Shown: positions 16,197 through 24,206, numbered from the stretch's first letter. The stretch is 34,191 nt of DNA from Synergistaceae bacterium (GCA_012729145.1 JAAYDT010000053.1:1-34191); one strand, 5' to 3'. Notes: a model not told the origin generated them from the letters alone. Numbers and translations are program-made.

Positions 16197-16373
16197 ATGT
16201 GGCACAAGGACAGCGCAGGCAACTGGTATATGTCGGAAACGAAAACCATCGAGGCAGAGGACGCTGCCCCAGCAAAGGAGTCGTGGCAGGGAAAGACCCT
16301 TTCCACGGCATTCCCGGGAATGGGCCCCGACAGCAGCATCTTCCTCTTCTCCAGCAAGGTGGCTGGGCAGTAG
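16197..16373 (+). CDS. 58-aa hypothetical protein
   Basis: The ATG at 16197 has GGAGGG 6 nt upstream. The product starts MWHKDSAGNWYMSETK and ends near FLFSSKVAGQ. It contains three tryptophans and no membrane segment or cysteine, so it is probably a small soluble protein. A strong terminator follows 33 nt after the stop and a promoter/attenuator-like cassette precedes it, so it may be a stand-alone regulated unit. An ATG at 16110 would extend it in frame but has no ribosome site. Function is unknown. Confidence 0.55.
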   Translation: MWHKDSAGNWYMSETKTIEAEDAAPAKESWQGKTLSTAFPGMGPDSSIFLFSSKVAGQ

Positions 16374-16379
16374 ATAACT

Positions 16380-16568
16380 GCGTAAACAGTGAACGGTTGG
16401 TTCTGCGCCCGGAGGCTTATCCTCCGGGCCTTTTTGTTGCACCAGCCCTGGTTCTGGATTCTTCGTCTCATGTCTACTGCTTCTGATCCTGCCCTTTTCG
16501 TTGACCGTTCACTGTTCACTGTTTACGCCGCTGATCTTGCGATTTACGATTAACGATTCACGATTTAC
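16380..16568. repeat. inverted and direct copies of the GTAAAC/GTGAACGG repeat
   Basis: GCGTAAACAGTGAACGGT (16380-16397) faces its near reverse complement at 16504-16528, with the terminator of the 58-aa gene between them. The following GCTGATCTTGCGATTTACGA (from 16530) recurs at about 33211 (GTTGATCTTGCGATTCACGA). Confidence 0.65.
16407..16435 (+). terminator. Rho-independent terminator
   Basis: GCCCGGAGG (16407-16415) and CCTCCGGGC (16421-16429) form a 9-bp stem with loop CTTAT, followed by CTTTTT. It ends the 58-aa protein gene. Confidence 0.88.
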
Positions 16569-16662
16569 GTCTTCACTTCTCACCTCTCACTTCTCACGCC
16601 CTTGATACTGCCCCTCTGCTATACTTTTCCCAGAAGACTTCATGCGAGGGGATATGCAAACC

Positions 16663-17259
16663 ATGACAACAGCCTATTTTGACGGTGCCTCCAGGGGAAA
16701 TCCGGGCGAATCGGCAGCCGGAGCCTGCATCGTCAGCGAAGACGGCAAGGTGATCTGGGAGTTCTCCAGGGCTCTGGGCATTGGCACCAACAACGAAGCC
16801 GAGTATAAAGCCCTGATAATGCTCCTTGAGGAGATCGCATCCAGAGGTCTCAAAAAGATCACTGTTCGCGGCGACAGCCGTCTGGTGGTCTCCCAGGTGA
16901 CGGGCAAGTGGAAGGTCCGCGAGGAGCGTCTCCGTCCTCTGGCGGAAAGGGCGAAGGATCTAGTCCGTGCCACAGGAGCGGCCCTTGAATGGGTCCCCAG
17001 GGAGAAGAACTCCATGGCCGACGCCCTCTCCAACAAGGCCTTCCTCTCGCCGGCCCAGGGGATGGCTTCTTTCCCTCCGGAGAACCTTGAACGTGTCTGT
17101 GATACGATCTTCATCGCCCACGGGAGCGCCGACTACGCCGTAGATGTAAGGCACCGCTCCTGCAGCTGCCCTTCCTTCCGCAACAGGGGCGATTGCAAAC
17201 ACCTCCAGGCAGCCCTCTCGCTCATGAAAAAGGGGGATGGAAATTGTTCATCCTGCTGA
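16663..17259 (+). CDS. ribonuclease HI domain fused to a SWIM zinc finger
   Basis: This 198-aa protein has an N-terminal RNase HI fold with all four catalytic acids: D7 (YFDGASRGNPG), E45 (NNEAEY), D71 (GDSRLV) and D120 (NSMADAL). It would cleave RNA in RNA-DNA hybrids. Residues about 158-183 carry a SWIM motif CxCx8CxH (C167, C169, C178, H180), a zinc-binding DNA/protein interaction module that plain RNase HI lacks. The tail ends GNCSSC. Of the possible ATGs (16642, 16654, 16663), the last has GAGGGG at a workable distance and begins the domain. The CobT-like gene begins inside its 3' end. The domain assignments are firm; the role of the fusion is unknown. Confidence 0.85.
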   Translation: MTTAYFDGASRGNPGESAAGACIVSEDGKVIWEFSRALGIGTNNEAEYKALIMLLEEIASRGLKKITVRGDSRLVVSQVTGKWKVREERLRPLAERAKDLVRATGAALEWVPREKNSMADALSNKAFLSPAQGMASFPPENLERVCDTIFIAHGSADYAVDVRHRSCSCPSFRNRGDCKHLQAALSLMKKGDGNCSSC

Positions 17260-18179
17260 CGGGGAACTCAGCAGCCGGCCCCTCAGAACTCTGTCGCTTC
17301 TCCCCCAGGGCCGAGGCCGACTTCATCTGGTGGGGGATCACCACCCCCGCGATGCGCTCAAGTTTTTGCCGAGGTCCCCTCACACACCCCGTCCTGATCT
17401 CCAGGGCGGCCCGCTTCCTGGCCGACTTCCCTACCCTGGTCGTCCGCTGTGGCTCCATCGATGCCCCGGTATGCCCCTATATGGAGACCGGTGCCAGACC
17501 AGGCGGGGACCCGGCGGCGGGACCAGCCGTTCCCGGCGCCAAACTTCTCTGGGACAGCGGTTTCAGCCTGGGAAGACTTCTTGCCGGCCTTTGCGAGCGC
17601 CTGGTAATAGGGGAATCCTGTACCGGTAACGGGGTCACCTCCAGGCTCACCCTCAGGGCCCTTGGTTACAGGGCCGACGTCCTGGAAGACTTCTCCTCCG
17701 GTAAAGAAGGGTCTTCTCCGTGGGAAAGGGCTTCTTCCAGACTGGGGATCCGACCCGGAGACATGATAGGACACGGCTTCGAGGCGGCCACCGAGCTTGG
17801 CGATCCTGTCCTGGTGACCGCAACGGCCATCACCGCAGGAGCCATGGGTGGTCCTGATATCCTCCTTGCAGGAGGGCTCCCCATGCTTGCCGTATCGGCC
17901 ATCCTTCGGGACATGGGAGAGAAGGGGAGGATCAGCATATCAACTACGACCCGAACCGAAGAGGACCTTGGCGGTGCCTTCGGGACTATTTCGGAGCTGC
18001 TCGACCTCCAGGTCCAGCGGGCTGAAATCGGGAGTGTTTCAGATGGTGCAGGCGCTTCGGGCGCCGTCCTGCTCTCGGGCAAGTACGATATAACCCCCGA
18101 GAGGGTCCTTCAGAGGGTCTCATACCTCTGCGACGAGATCTCGGACCAGGGCCCCGGGCCAGGGAAAGAGGAGCAATGA
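17244..18179 (+). CDS. archaeal-type CobT-like nicotinate-nucleotide phosphoribosyltransferase
   Basis: This 311-aa protein resembles the archaeal CobT/UPF0284 family, which transfers phosphoribose from nicotinate mononucleotide to dimethylbenzimidazole or a related base in cobamide assembly. Visible features are the N-terminal LLTGNSAA, GESCTGNGVTSRLTLRALGY (aligning with the family GESxPGGTT segment) and GDPVLVTATAITAGAMGGPDILLAGGLPMLAVSAI. The start is probably the TTG at 17244, preceded by AGGGGGATGG and overlapping the RNase H gene by 16 nt. Its stop overlaps the permease ATG (ATGA). Neighbouring BtuCD-like genes support corrinoid salvage. No AdoCbl riboswitch box was seen upstream. Confidence 0.72.
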   Translation: MFILLTGNSAAGPSELCRFSPRAEADFIWWGITTPAMRSSFCRGPLTHPVLISRAARFLADFPTLVVRCGSIDAPVCPYMETGARPGGDPAAGPAVPGAKLLWDSGFSLGRLLAGLCERLVIGESCTGNGVTSRLTLRALGYRADVLEDFSSGKEGSSPWERASSRLGIRPGDMIGHGFEAATELGDPVLVTATAITAGAMGGPDILLAGGLPMLAVSAILRDMGEKGRISISTTTRTEEDLGGAFGTISELLDLQVQRAEIGSVSDGAGASGAVLLSGKYDITPERVLQRVSYLCDEISDQGPGPGKEEQ

Positions 18180-19147
18180 AGCCCAGGGCGGGGTTGATCC
18201 TCTCCGTTGTTGTCCTTTCCCTCCTCCTTGCCATCTGTCTTCTGTGGGTCATCTCCGTGGGCGAGGTCCCCATACCCCGGGGTGATGTCCTCGGGGTCAT
18301 ATCGGGTCGTATCCCTTCATCGGACCCCAGATCGGTGATAGTCCTCTCCATACGCCTGCCCAGGGCACTGGCGGCCGCAGCTGCCGGAGCTGTTCTTTCA
18401 GGCAGCGGTGTGATCTTTCAGGGTGTCCTTTTAAATCCCCTTGCGGAACCCTACACCCTGGGTGTGGCCACCGGCGCTGCTCTCGGTGCCTCCTTAGCGA
18501 TCACGCTTGGCCTCCCCTTCGTCTCGGCCTTCGCCTTCATCGGGGGCATTGGCGCCCTCTGGCTCGTCTGGATCCTTGGGAGGGGGGCCGGTGAAACAGC
18601 ATCCCCGACCCGCCTGATCCTGGCCGGTGTCATAGTGGGCAGCATACTCGGTGCTGGTATCACCCTTATCAAGGCACTGGCAGGCGACCAGGTGGGGATC
18701 ATTGTCCTCTGGCTTCTGGGGAGTTTTTCTCTTTCCTCGTGGGAACATGTAGCCTGGGGTGCCGCCTCGGCCCTGGCGATCCTGGTCCTGGGCCTTTTCT
18801 GGGCCCGTGACCTTGACATCATGTCCTCCGGAGCCGACCCCAGGTCCCTTGGTGTGGACGACAGGAAGACCTCGGGCTTTCTTCTCCTGGGCAGCTCCCT
18901 TGCTACGGCAGTTGTGGTATCCATGAGCGGCGTCATCGGTTTCGTAGGCCTAGTGGTCCCTCACCTGGTGAGGATAGTGTCAGGCCCGGCGCATTTCAGG
19001 CTCCTTCCGTTGAGCATTCTGGGGGGTGCCTTGCTCCTGCTGCTTGCTGACACCGCTGCCCGCTCTCTGGGGGAGCTTCCGGTGGGGGTAATTACCGCCC
19101 TCATCGGAGGACCGATCTTCTGCTTCCTGCTCTGGAGGGAAAGATAA
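18176..19147 (+). CDS. FecCD/BtuC-type ABC transporter permease
   Basis: This 323-aa, very hydrophobic protein has 9-10 predicted membrane segments. It has the FecCD family features RLPRALAAAAAGAVLSGSGVIFQGVLLNPLAEPYTLGVATGAALGA (about 55-100) and SGVIGFVGLVVPHLVRI (about 249-265). Such permeases import cobalamin/corrinoids or ferric siderophores. The CobT-like gene upstream, with a 4-nt overlap, favours a corrinoid substrate. No substrate-binding protein gene lies in the cluster. The ATPase start overlaps its stop (TAATG). Confidence 0.88.
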   Translation: MKPRAGLILSVVVLSLLLAICLLWVISVGEVPIPRGDVLGVISGRIPSSDPRSVIVLSIRLPRALAAAAAGAVLSGSGVIFQGVLLNPLAEPYTLGVATGAALGASLAITLGLPFVSAFAFIGGIGALWLVWILGRGAGETASPTRLILAGVIVGSILGAGITLIKALAGDQVGIIVLWLLGSFSLSSWEHVAWGAASALAILVLGLFWARDLDIMSSGADPRSLGVDDRKTSGFLLLGSSLATAVVVSMSGVIGFVGLVVPHLVRIVSGPAHFRLLPLSILGGALLLLLADTAARSLGELPVGVITALIGGPIFCFLLWRER

Positions 19148-19914
19148 TGAGCCTTCTGTCACTTAAGGGGGTCAGGGTCACTCTCGGTTCAAGGGAGGTC
19201 CTTAAAGGGATCGACCTTCAGGTAATGCCCGGGGAGGTCGTAGCGCTCCTCGGCCCCAACGGGAGCGGCAAGAGCACCCTCCTGGCGGCCGCAGCGGGCG
19301 TAGGCAGAAGGGATACCGGCCGGGTCCTTGTCAAGGGAGACGATCTGGACTCCCTTTCCAGGCGGGAGGTCGCCAGAAGGATAGCCGTTGTGCCGCAGCA
19401 GACGGGGTTCATGATGCCCTTCTCTGTCATGGAGACGGTTCTAATGGGGCGCTTCCCCCTGGCAGGCAGGTTTGCCAGGCTGTCCGCCGGGGACCGCCTG
19501 GTGGCGGCCGAAGCGCTGGAGGCAGTCGACCTGGGATCCTTCGGTGAGAGGCTGGTGACGGACCTGTCGGGCGGGGAGGCCCAGAGAGTGGCCATAGCAA
19601 GAGCCCTCGCCCAGCAGACGGATATTCTTTTCCTGGACGAACCTGTCAGCGCCCTCGACCCGCGGCACGCCATCGCCGTTTTCCGTCTTCTCGAGGTGTT
19701 GCGGAAGGAGGGAAAGGGCATCCTTGTGTCCCTCCACGACATAAACTACGCTCTCAGGTTCGCCGACAGGATCGTATTCCTCAAAGACGGCCTCCTCGTA
19801 GAGCCGCCGTCGCCAAGGAAGGTGGATGAAGTGCTTCTTGCGGAGATCTTCGACACCCCCTGGATTCTTGAAGAGCTCTCCGGGGGCTTCAGGGCCGCTT
19901 TCCCGCTGGTCTGA
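19147..19914 (+). CDS. FecE/BtuD-type ABC transporter ATP-binding protein
   Basis: This 255-aa ABC ATPase partners the preceding permease. Walker A is GPNGSGKST (36-44), Q-loop VVPQQT (81-86), signature LSGGEAQR (140-147), Walker B DILFLDEP (159-166), and the switch histidine is in VSLHDINYAL. It is of normal length for the corrinoid/siderophore group. The last gene of the RNase H-CobT-BtuCD run, it ends 8 nt from the convergent feoB stop, with no room for a terminator. Confidence 0.9.
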   Translation: MSLLSLKGVRVTLGSREVLKGIDLQVMPGEVVALLGPNGSGKSTLLAAAAGVGRRDTGRVLVKGDDLDSLSRREVARRIAVVPQQTGFMMPFSVMETVLMGRFPLAGRFARLSAGDRLVAAEALEAVDLGSFGERLVTDLSGGEAQRVAIARALAQQTDILFLDEPVSALDPRHAIAVFRLLEVLRKEGKGILVSLHDINYALRFADRIVFLKDGLLVEPPSPRKVDEVLLAEIFDTPWILEELSGGFRAAFPLV

Positions 19915-19922
19915 GAGGACCT

Positions 19923-21731
19923 CTAGGAGACAAGGGCGAAGAGGGCGTTAAGAATCCCTCCGGCGGTCAGTGCCGCCAGAAGCATTATCCCGATGGAACG
20001 CAGCATGTCCGCTAGTCCCAGTTCACGCAACAGTACGATAAAGGTGGCTATGCAGGGGAAGGTCATGGCCAGGGTGACCACGGCTACTACCATCTGGTTG
20101 GGCTGCAGCCCCAAGGGAATGAGCATCCCTACGGCAATATCCTTTCTCAAAAAACCCAGCAGGATCGGTCCGGCCGTCTCGGGCGGGAGGCCCAGTACGC
20201 CCCTGAAGAGCGGGGAGAGGAAGGTGGATACGCTTTCCATCAAAGCCGAGGTGGAGAGCAGGTTGGCCACGAAAACTCCCGCCAGCACCATTGGGATGGC
20301 CTCGATAAGGAATCCCCTGATCCTGAACCAGAGCTTCATGCCGATCCCCTTGAATGAAGGCATCCTGTAGGGCGGTATCTCCACCACCAGTTCGGGGCTG
20401 TAACCCGGGAGAAGCTTGTGCAGTATCCTGCCCAGGATGACCCAGGAAGCGAAAAGCGTAGCATATACGGCCAGAACGTACCGCCCCCCCAGGTCGCCGA
20501 GGGCTCCTATGATCATGGCCTGAAGCCCCGCGCAGGGTATGGCCACGGAGATCAGTGTGGAGGCGATGAAGCGCTCCCTGGGTGAGTCAAGGATCCTGGT
20601 CGCCATGATACCCGGTACATTGCACCCCAGGCCCAGGAGATTGGGGACTATGGCGAAGCCGTGGAGGCCCACCTTGTGGAGAAGCGCGTCGAAGAGCACT
20701 GCGAATCGGGGGAGGTAGCCTACGTCCTCAAGGAAGCTGAGTACCGCGTAGAAGGCCACAACGTAGGGAAGCACCATCACCAGCGGGACGTAGAGCCCCG
20801 TGGTCAGAAGGCCGAAACTGAGTTCCGGGTCGATCTTCCCGTCGATGAGCATTCCGATAAGAGTCCTGAACAGTAAGGAGCCCTCCCCTCCGAGAAGGGG
20901 TCCCAGCCATTCGAAGACGGGCATGAACAGACCGTTGAAGATCGGGTCTAGCAGGTAATCAATAAGGCCCTCGCCTATTATTCGCACGGCCGTAAAGCTG
21001 CCCAGGACGGCAAAAACACCCAGAAGAGCCCCCCACCCCGAATGGACCGAAAGGTCCTCGATCCGGTCCCTTATGGTGTGGTGCCTGTGTTCCATGGTCT
21101 GTACCGAGGCGGTGATCTCACCGATACGGGCCCAGCGGTCAGCTCTGGGCACGGCTATGCCGGGCCTGGCCTCGCCAAGACGTGATATCAGTTCACTGAT
21201 CCCCTGCCCTGTTACGGCGACGGTGCCCACCACGGGCACTCCCAGCGATCTCTCCAGGGCTGGTATGTCTATGTTGACCCCCTCGTGGCGTGCTTCATCG
21301 ACCATGTTCAGGGCCACAACAGAGGGGTGTCCCATCTCGAGGACCTGCAGGGCCAGGTTGAGATTTCTCTCCAGAGCGGTGGCGTCGACGGTTATCACCA
21401 CGACGTTGGCCCCTTCCTCTATGATCCTTTTGGCGACCTCCTCGGCCTCGTTGGTAGGCTCCAGGGTGTAGGCGCCCGGGACATCGATCAGGCGGTACCT
21501 CACCCCCTCGAAACGGAGGTACCCCTCGGTGAAACCAACAGTTGTGCCGGGGTAGTTCGAGGAGAAGGCATGAACTCCTGTCAGACGGGTGAAGAGGGCG
21601 CTCTTCCCCACGTTGGGGTTGCCTACCAGGAGGACCTTCCTGTCTTCAACGCTCCTGCCCTCAGGGGTGGAGTAGGGACACTTGCGCAGGCATCCGCCCG
21701 GGGGGCAGTTGGCGCAACCTTTGGAAAGCAT
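19923..21731 (-). CDS. feoB: ferrous iron transport protein B with Cys-rich N-terminal extension
   Basis: This 602-aa GTP-dependent Fe(II) uptake protein sits in the inner membrane. The G-domain motifs are GNPNVGKS (37-44), DVPG (83-86) and NMVD (142-145). The membrane part (about 230-602) has two Gate-type repeats and the nucleoside-recognition-like core. A short N-terminal extension carries four cysteines (C6, C9, C14, C18; CxxCx4CxxxC) before the G domain, which might bind metal or an Fe-S cluster. At 602 aa it is on the short side of the family (about 600-770). It is translationally coupled to feoA, with 2 nt between them. Confidence 0.94.
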   Translation of the reverse strand: MLSKGCANCPPGGCLRKCPYSTPEGRSVEDRKVLLVGNPNVGKSALFTRLTGVHAFSSNYPGTTVGFTEGYLRFEGVRYRLIDVPGAYTLEPTNEAEEVAKRIIEEGANVVVITVDATALERNLNLALQVLEMGHPSVVALNMVDEARHEGVNIDIPALERSLGVPVVGTVAVTGQGISELISRLGEARPGIAVPRADRWARIGEITASVQTMEHRHHTIRDRIEDLSVHSGWGALLGVFAVLGSFTAVRIIGEGLIDYLLDPIFNGLFMPVFEWLGPLLGGEGSLLFRTLIGMLIDGKIDPELSFGLLTTGLYVPLVMVLPYVVAFYAVLSFLEDVGYLPRFAVLFDALLHKVGLHGFAIVPNLLGLGCNVPGIMATRILDSPRERFIASTLISVAIPCAGLQAMIIGALGDLGGRYVLAVYATLFASWVILGRILHKLLPGYSPELVVEIPPYRMPSFKGIGMKLWFRIRGFLIEAIPMVLAGVFVANLLSTSALMESVSTFLSPLFRGVLGLPPETAGPILLGFLRKDIAVGMLIPLGLQPNQMVVAVVTLAMTFPCIATFIVLLRELGLADMLRSIGIMLLAALTAGGILNALFALVS

Positions 21732-21733
21732 TG

Positions 21734-21979
21734 CTATGGGGTTTTCCTTCCTGCCAGGGGTTCCACGGCGACCTTGCAGCAGATCCCGTGTCCTATGGCG
21801 ATCTGCCTTCCGTCAAGTATTATCGTTACGGGACCGCAGAAGGGCATTCCCGATACCTTGGTAACTATCTTGCCGGGCCTCAGGCCCAGTGCTTCTAGCC
21901 TGCGGCCGCTCATCCCCTGGGGAAGTGCGGTAATCCTCGCGGTCTGTCCGTTAGTTAAGGCGCAAAGCATCGTAGTCAT
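21734..21979 (-). CDS. feoA: ferrous iron transport protein A
   Basis: This 81-aa SH3-like cytoplasmic protein supports FeoB. It has the family features MSGRRLEALGLRPGKIVTKVSGMPFCGPVTIILDGRQIAIG. An AGGAGG site precedes the ATG. It is the first gene of the feoAB operon, behind a promoter with a Fur-like site. Confidence 0.92.
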   Translation of the reverse strand: MTTMLCALTNGQTARITALPQGMSGRRLEALGLRPGKIVTKVSGMPFCGPVTIILDGRQIAIGHGICCKVAVEPLAGRKTP

Positions 21980-22009
21980 GGAGGCCTCCTGGTGTTTTTA
22001 TCTTCAAGA

Positions 22010-22037
22010 ATGTTAGCATGCCCAAACTTTTTGTCAA
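22010..22037 (-). promoter_or_regulatory. feoAB promoter
   Basis: On the minus strand TTGACA (22037-22032) and TAACAT (22015-22010) are spaced by 16 nt, about 30 nt from the feoA ATG. Confidence 0.65.
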
Positions 22038-22050
22038 TAGTGAATATCAA
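22034..22050 (-). promoter_or_regulatory. Fur-like operator overlapping the feoAB -35 box
   Basis: Minus-strand TTGATATTCACTATTGA is an imperfect palindrome matching about 10 of 14 positions of the 7-1-7 Fur consensus TGATAATnATTATCA. It overlaps the -35 element, where iron-dependent repression would be effective. Confidence 0.45.
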
Positions 22051-22085
22051 TAAAAGATCAGCTGGCTTTCTCGCTCTCTCCCTCC

Positions 22086-22114
22086 TTGACCCTTTCCGGT
22101 CAGGGTACTATAGT
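22086..22114 (+). promoter_or_regulatory. promoter of the NifX-Mrp operon
   Basis: TTGACC (22086-22091) and TATAGT (22109-22114) are spaced by 17 nt, followed by the Fur-like box at 22127. Confidence 0.65.
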
Positions 22115-22126
22115 AATCCCTGCTAA

Positions 22127-22141
22127 TGATAACAATTCTCA
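22127..22141. promoter_or_regulatory. Fur-like box
   Basis: TGATAACAATTCTCA matches 12 of 14 fixed positions of the 7-1-7 Fur consensus. It lies at about +7 to +21 of the NifX-Mrp promoter. Confidence 0.55.
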
Positions 22142-22156
22142 TAATGGAGGTTCAAC

Positions 22157-22495
22157 ATGAAGATCGCCATAGCATCCGAAGGTCAGACCCTTGAAAGCCC
22201 TGTAGCCGAGCGTTTCGGGAGGTGCCCATTCTTTCTCATCGTCGACGGGGAGGGCTCACTCCTGGAGGCAATTTCCAACGAAGCCACAAAGGCATCCCAC
22301 GGAGCAGGCGGGATGGCCGTCCAGTCGATAGCTTCAAGGGGTGTTTCGGCCCTTATCGCCCCGAGGCTCGGACCCAATGCTACAATGGCACTGAAGGCTG
22401 CCAATATCCGCGCCTTCGAATCCAGCGGACAATCCTGCAAAGAGGCCTTCGAACAGTACAAGAAAGGTTCTTTGAAGGAGATCCCCCTTAACTAG
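22157..22495 (+). CDS. NifX/NifB-C-terminal-like (dinitrogenase Fe-Mo cofactor domain) protein
   Basis: This 112-aa single-domain protein (MKIAIASEGQTLESPVAERFGRCPFFLIVD) belongs to the NifX/NafY/NifB-CTD superfamily, which binds iron-sulfur or Fe-Mo cofactor precursors. No nif genes are nearby. Stand-alone members of this kind usually occur next to Mrp/MinD ATPases, as here, and probably act in Fe-S handling. Ribosome site TGGAGG precedes the ATG, and the Mrp gene begins 6 nt downstream. It shares family but not close sequence with the gene at 25057-25410. Confidence 0.85.
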   Translation: MKIAIASEGQTLESPVAERFGRCPFFLIVDGEGSLLEAISNEATKASHGAGGMAVQSIASRGVSALIAPRLGPNATMALKAANIRAFESSGQSCKEAFEQYKKGSLKEIPLN

Positions 22496-22501
22496 GAAGA
22501 G

Positions 22502-23374
22502 GTGGCGCAGTTGAGCGATAAAAAATGCAGCGGGTGCCCCAGTGAGGGCTCCTGCACAGTGGATCCTGCAACGTGTTCCATGCCTGTCCCCACAAGAGGG
22601 GGTTTCAAGCATATCATCGCAGTAGGCAGCGGCAAGGGAGGTGTCGGAAAGAGCACCGTCTCGGCTCTTCTTGCCATAGGTCTCTCCAGGCTGGGGCACA
22701 AGACCGCACTCCTCGACGCCGACATAACAGGGCCCTCGATACCGTCCATGCTGGGAGTCTCGGAGATGCCCCACGGCACCCCGGAGGGCATCGTCCCCCC
22801 TGTATCACCGGTGCTTGGCATAAGGATCATGTCGATGAACCTTTTCATGGAGGACACCTCGAAACCCGTGGTCTGGCGCGGCCCATTGATCGGCAATGTG
22901 ATCGGCCAGTTCTGGAACGACACCGACTGGGTCGATTCGGAGATACTTGTCATAGACCTTCCGCCGGGGACCTCAGACGCTCCCCTCACCGTCATGCAGA
23001 CCATTGCCCTTGACGGGGTGGTAATGGTGACAACACCCCAGGACATCTCCACCCGCATCGTCGAGAAGATGATGCACATGACCAGGATGATGAACGTCCC
23101 GCTGGTGGGCATGGTCGAGAACATGAGCCACGCTGTCTGTCCTCACTGCGGGGAGCGCTGGGACCTCTTCGGACCGAGCCACATGGAGGAAGTACGCTCA
23201 AGGTGGGACATCCCGCAACTGGGCAGTCTCCCAATCGACAGGCAGATAACACTCCTGGCCGATTCGGGAAAACTCGAGGAGTACCGTTCGGAGAACCAGC
23301 CTGAGGAGATGGCCACCAGGGTCCTTTCAGCTGCTGCTTCCCTGGTCACATACCCCCCAGACGGCTCCAGATAG
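22502..23374 (+). CDS. Mrp/NBP35-type P-loop ATPase, Fe-S cluster carrier
   Basis: This 290-aa Mrp/NBP35 protein assembles and transfers [4Fe-4S] clusters. It has the deviant Walker A GSGKGGVGKS (42-51), DADITGPSIP (72-81), and the conserved CPHC (C213, C216) that bridges a cluster in the dimer. An N-terminal cysteine group (C9, C12, C18, C25) resembles the NBP35 N-terminal cluster site. Start is uncertain between GTG 22502 and TTG 22511. The second is better spaced from the GGAAGAGG site. Its 3' end overlaps the convergent MinD-like gene by 29 nt. Confidence 0.9.
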   Translation: MAQLSDKKCSGCPSEGSCTVDPATCSMPVPTRGGFKHIIAVGSGKGGVGKSTVSALLAIGLSRLGHKTALLDADITGPSIPSMLGVSEMPHGTPEGIVPPVSPVLGIRIMSMNLFMEDTSKPVVWRGPLIGNVIGQFWNDTDWVDSEILVIDLPPGTSDAPLTVMQTIALDGVVMVTTPQDISTRIVEKMMHMTRMMNVPLVGMVENMSHAVCPHCGERWDLFGPSHMEEVRSRWDIPQLGSLPIDRQITLLADSGKLEEYRSENQPEEMATRVLSAAASLVTYPPDGSR

Positions 23375-24206
23375 TCCCCAGGTGATCCTTTAGCTCATCG
23401 GAAGGTATCCTCGCCTGTGAAACGGCGTGGACCACGTCGAGAATAAAGGGAATGGAAGCGAGAAGAGGCAGGCCGTTATCCCGGCAGGCCTCTTCTATTT
23501 CTTTCGATCCCGCTGAACTGAGGTCCGCCTTGTTCAGCACCACTGCCGCCGCTGTCCCGAAGCGCCGGCAGAGATCAGCTATCCTGAGCATGTCGTGTTT
23601 TCCGGACAGTGTTGGTTCGGTGACTATCAGTGCCATATCGGCACCGGTCACGGCGGAAATGGCCGGGCAAGCTATCCCGGGGGGGCCGTCGGTGAGGATG
23701 GTCTCCATACCCTTATCCCCGGCAATGTTCCTGGCCTCTTTCCTGACCAGCTGGACAAGCATCCCGGAGTTCTCTCCCCCCGGGTTCAGCCTGGCGTGGA
23801 CCATGGGGCCCCGGGCTGTCTCTCCCACGTACCAGGTCCCCTGCCTGGTGTCCTCCATGGCAATGCAGGCGGCGGGGCATACCAAAGTACAGGCAGAGCA
23901 CCCCTCGCAGAAGGTCTTGTCTATCAGGGCCCTGCCGTCAGCCATAACAACGGCATCGAAGCGGCAGACCTCTTTGCACTTCCCGCACCCGATACACCTG
24001 TCCCTGTCGACCCCTGCTGTCTGCATCCCCATGAAGGGGAACTCTCCCCGAGGATCGGGGTGGAGCAGTATCTCAAGGTCTGGCGCATCCACGTCGGCAT
24101 CGCAGAGCACCAGTTTCCCGGGTGCGAGCGCCGCAAGGGCAGCCGTCAGGGACGTCTTTCCAGTTCCCCCCTTGCCGCTGACGACGGTAATCTCTTTAAC
24201 TTTCAT
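23346..24206 (-). CDS. MinD/ParA-superfamily ATPase with inserted 2[4Fe-4S] ferredoxin domain (copy 2)
   Basis: This 286-aa P-loop ATPase has deviant Walker A SGKGGTGKTS (10-19). A two-cluster ferredoxin insert has C71, C74, C77, C81 and C100, C103, C106, C110. The Walker B-like TDGPPG follows near 191. The family occurs in anaerobes next to NifX-like and DUF5320 proteins, and its reaction is not established. Its ATG overlaps the stop of the upstream paralogue (ATGA), so the two ATPases are co-translated and may form a heterodimer. The 3' end overlaps the convergent Mrp gene. Confidence 0.88.
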   Translation of the reverse strand: MKVKEITVVSGKGGTGKTSLTAALAALAPGKLVLCDADVDAPDLEILLHPDPRGEFPFMGMQTAGVDRDRCIGCGKCKEVCRFDAVVMADGRALIDKTFCEGCSACTLVCPAACIAMEDTRQGTWYVGETARGPMVHARLNPGGENSGMLVQLVRKEARNIAGDKGMETILTDGPPGIACPAISAVTGADMALIVTEPTLSGKHDMLRIADLCRRFGTAAAVVLNKADLSSAGSKEIEEACRDNGLPLLASIPFILDVVHAVSQARIPSDELKDHLGTIWSRLGGM

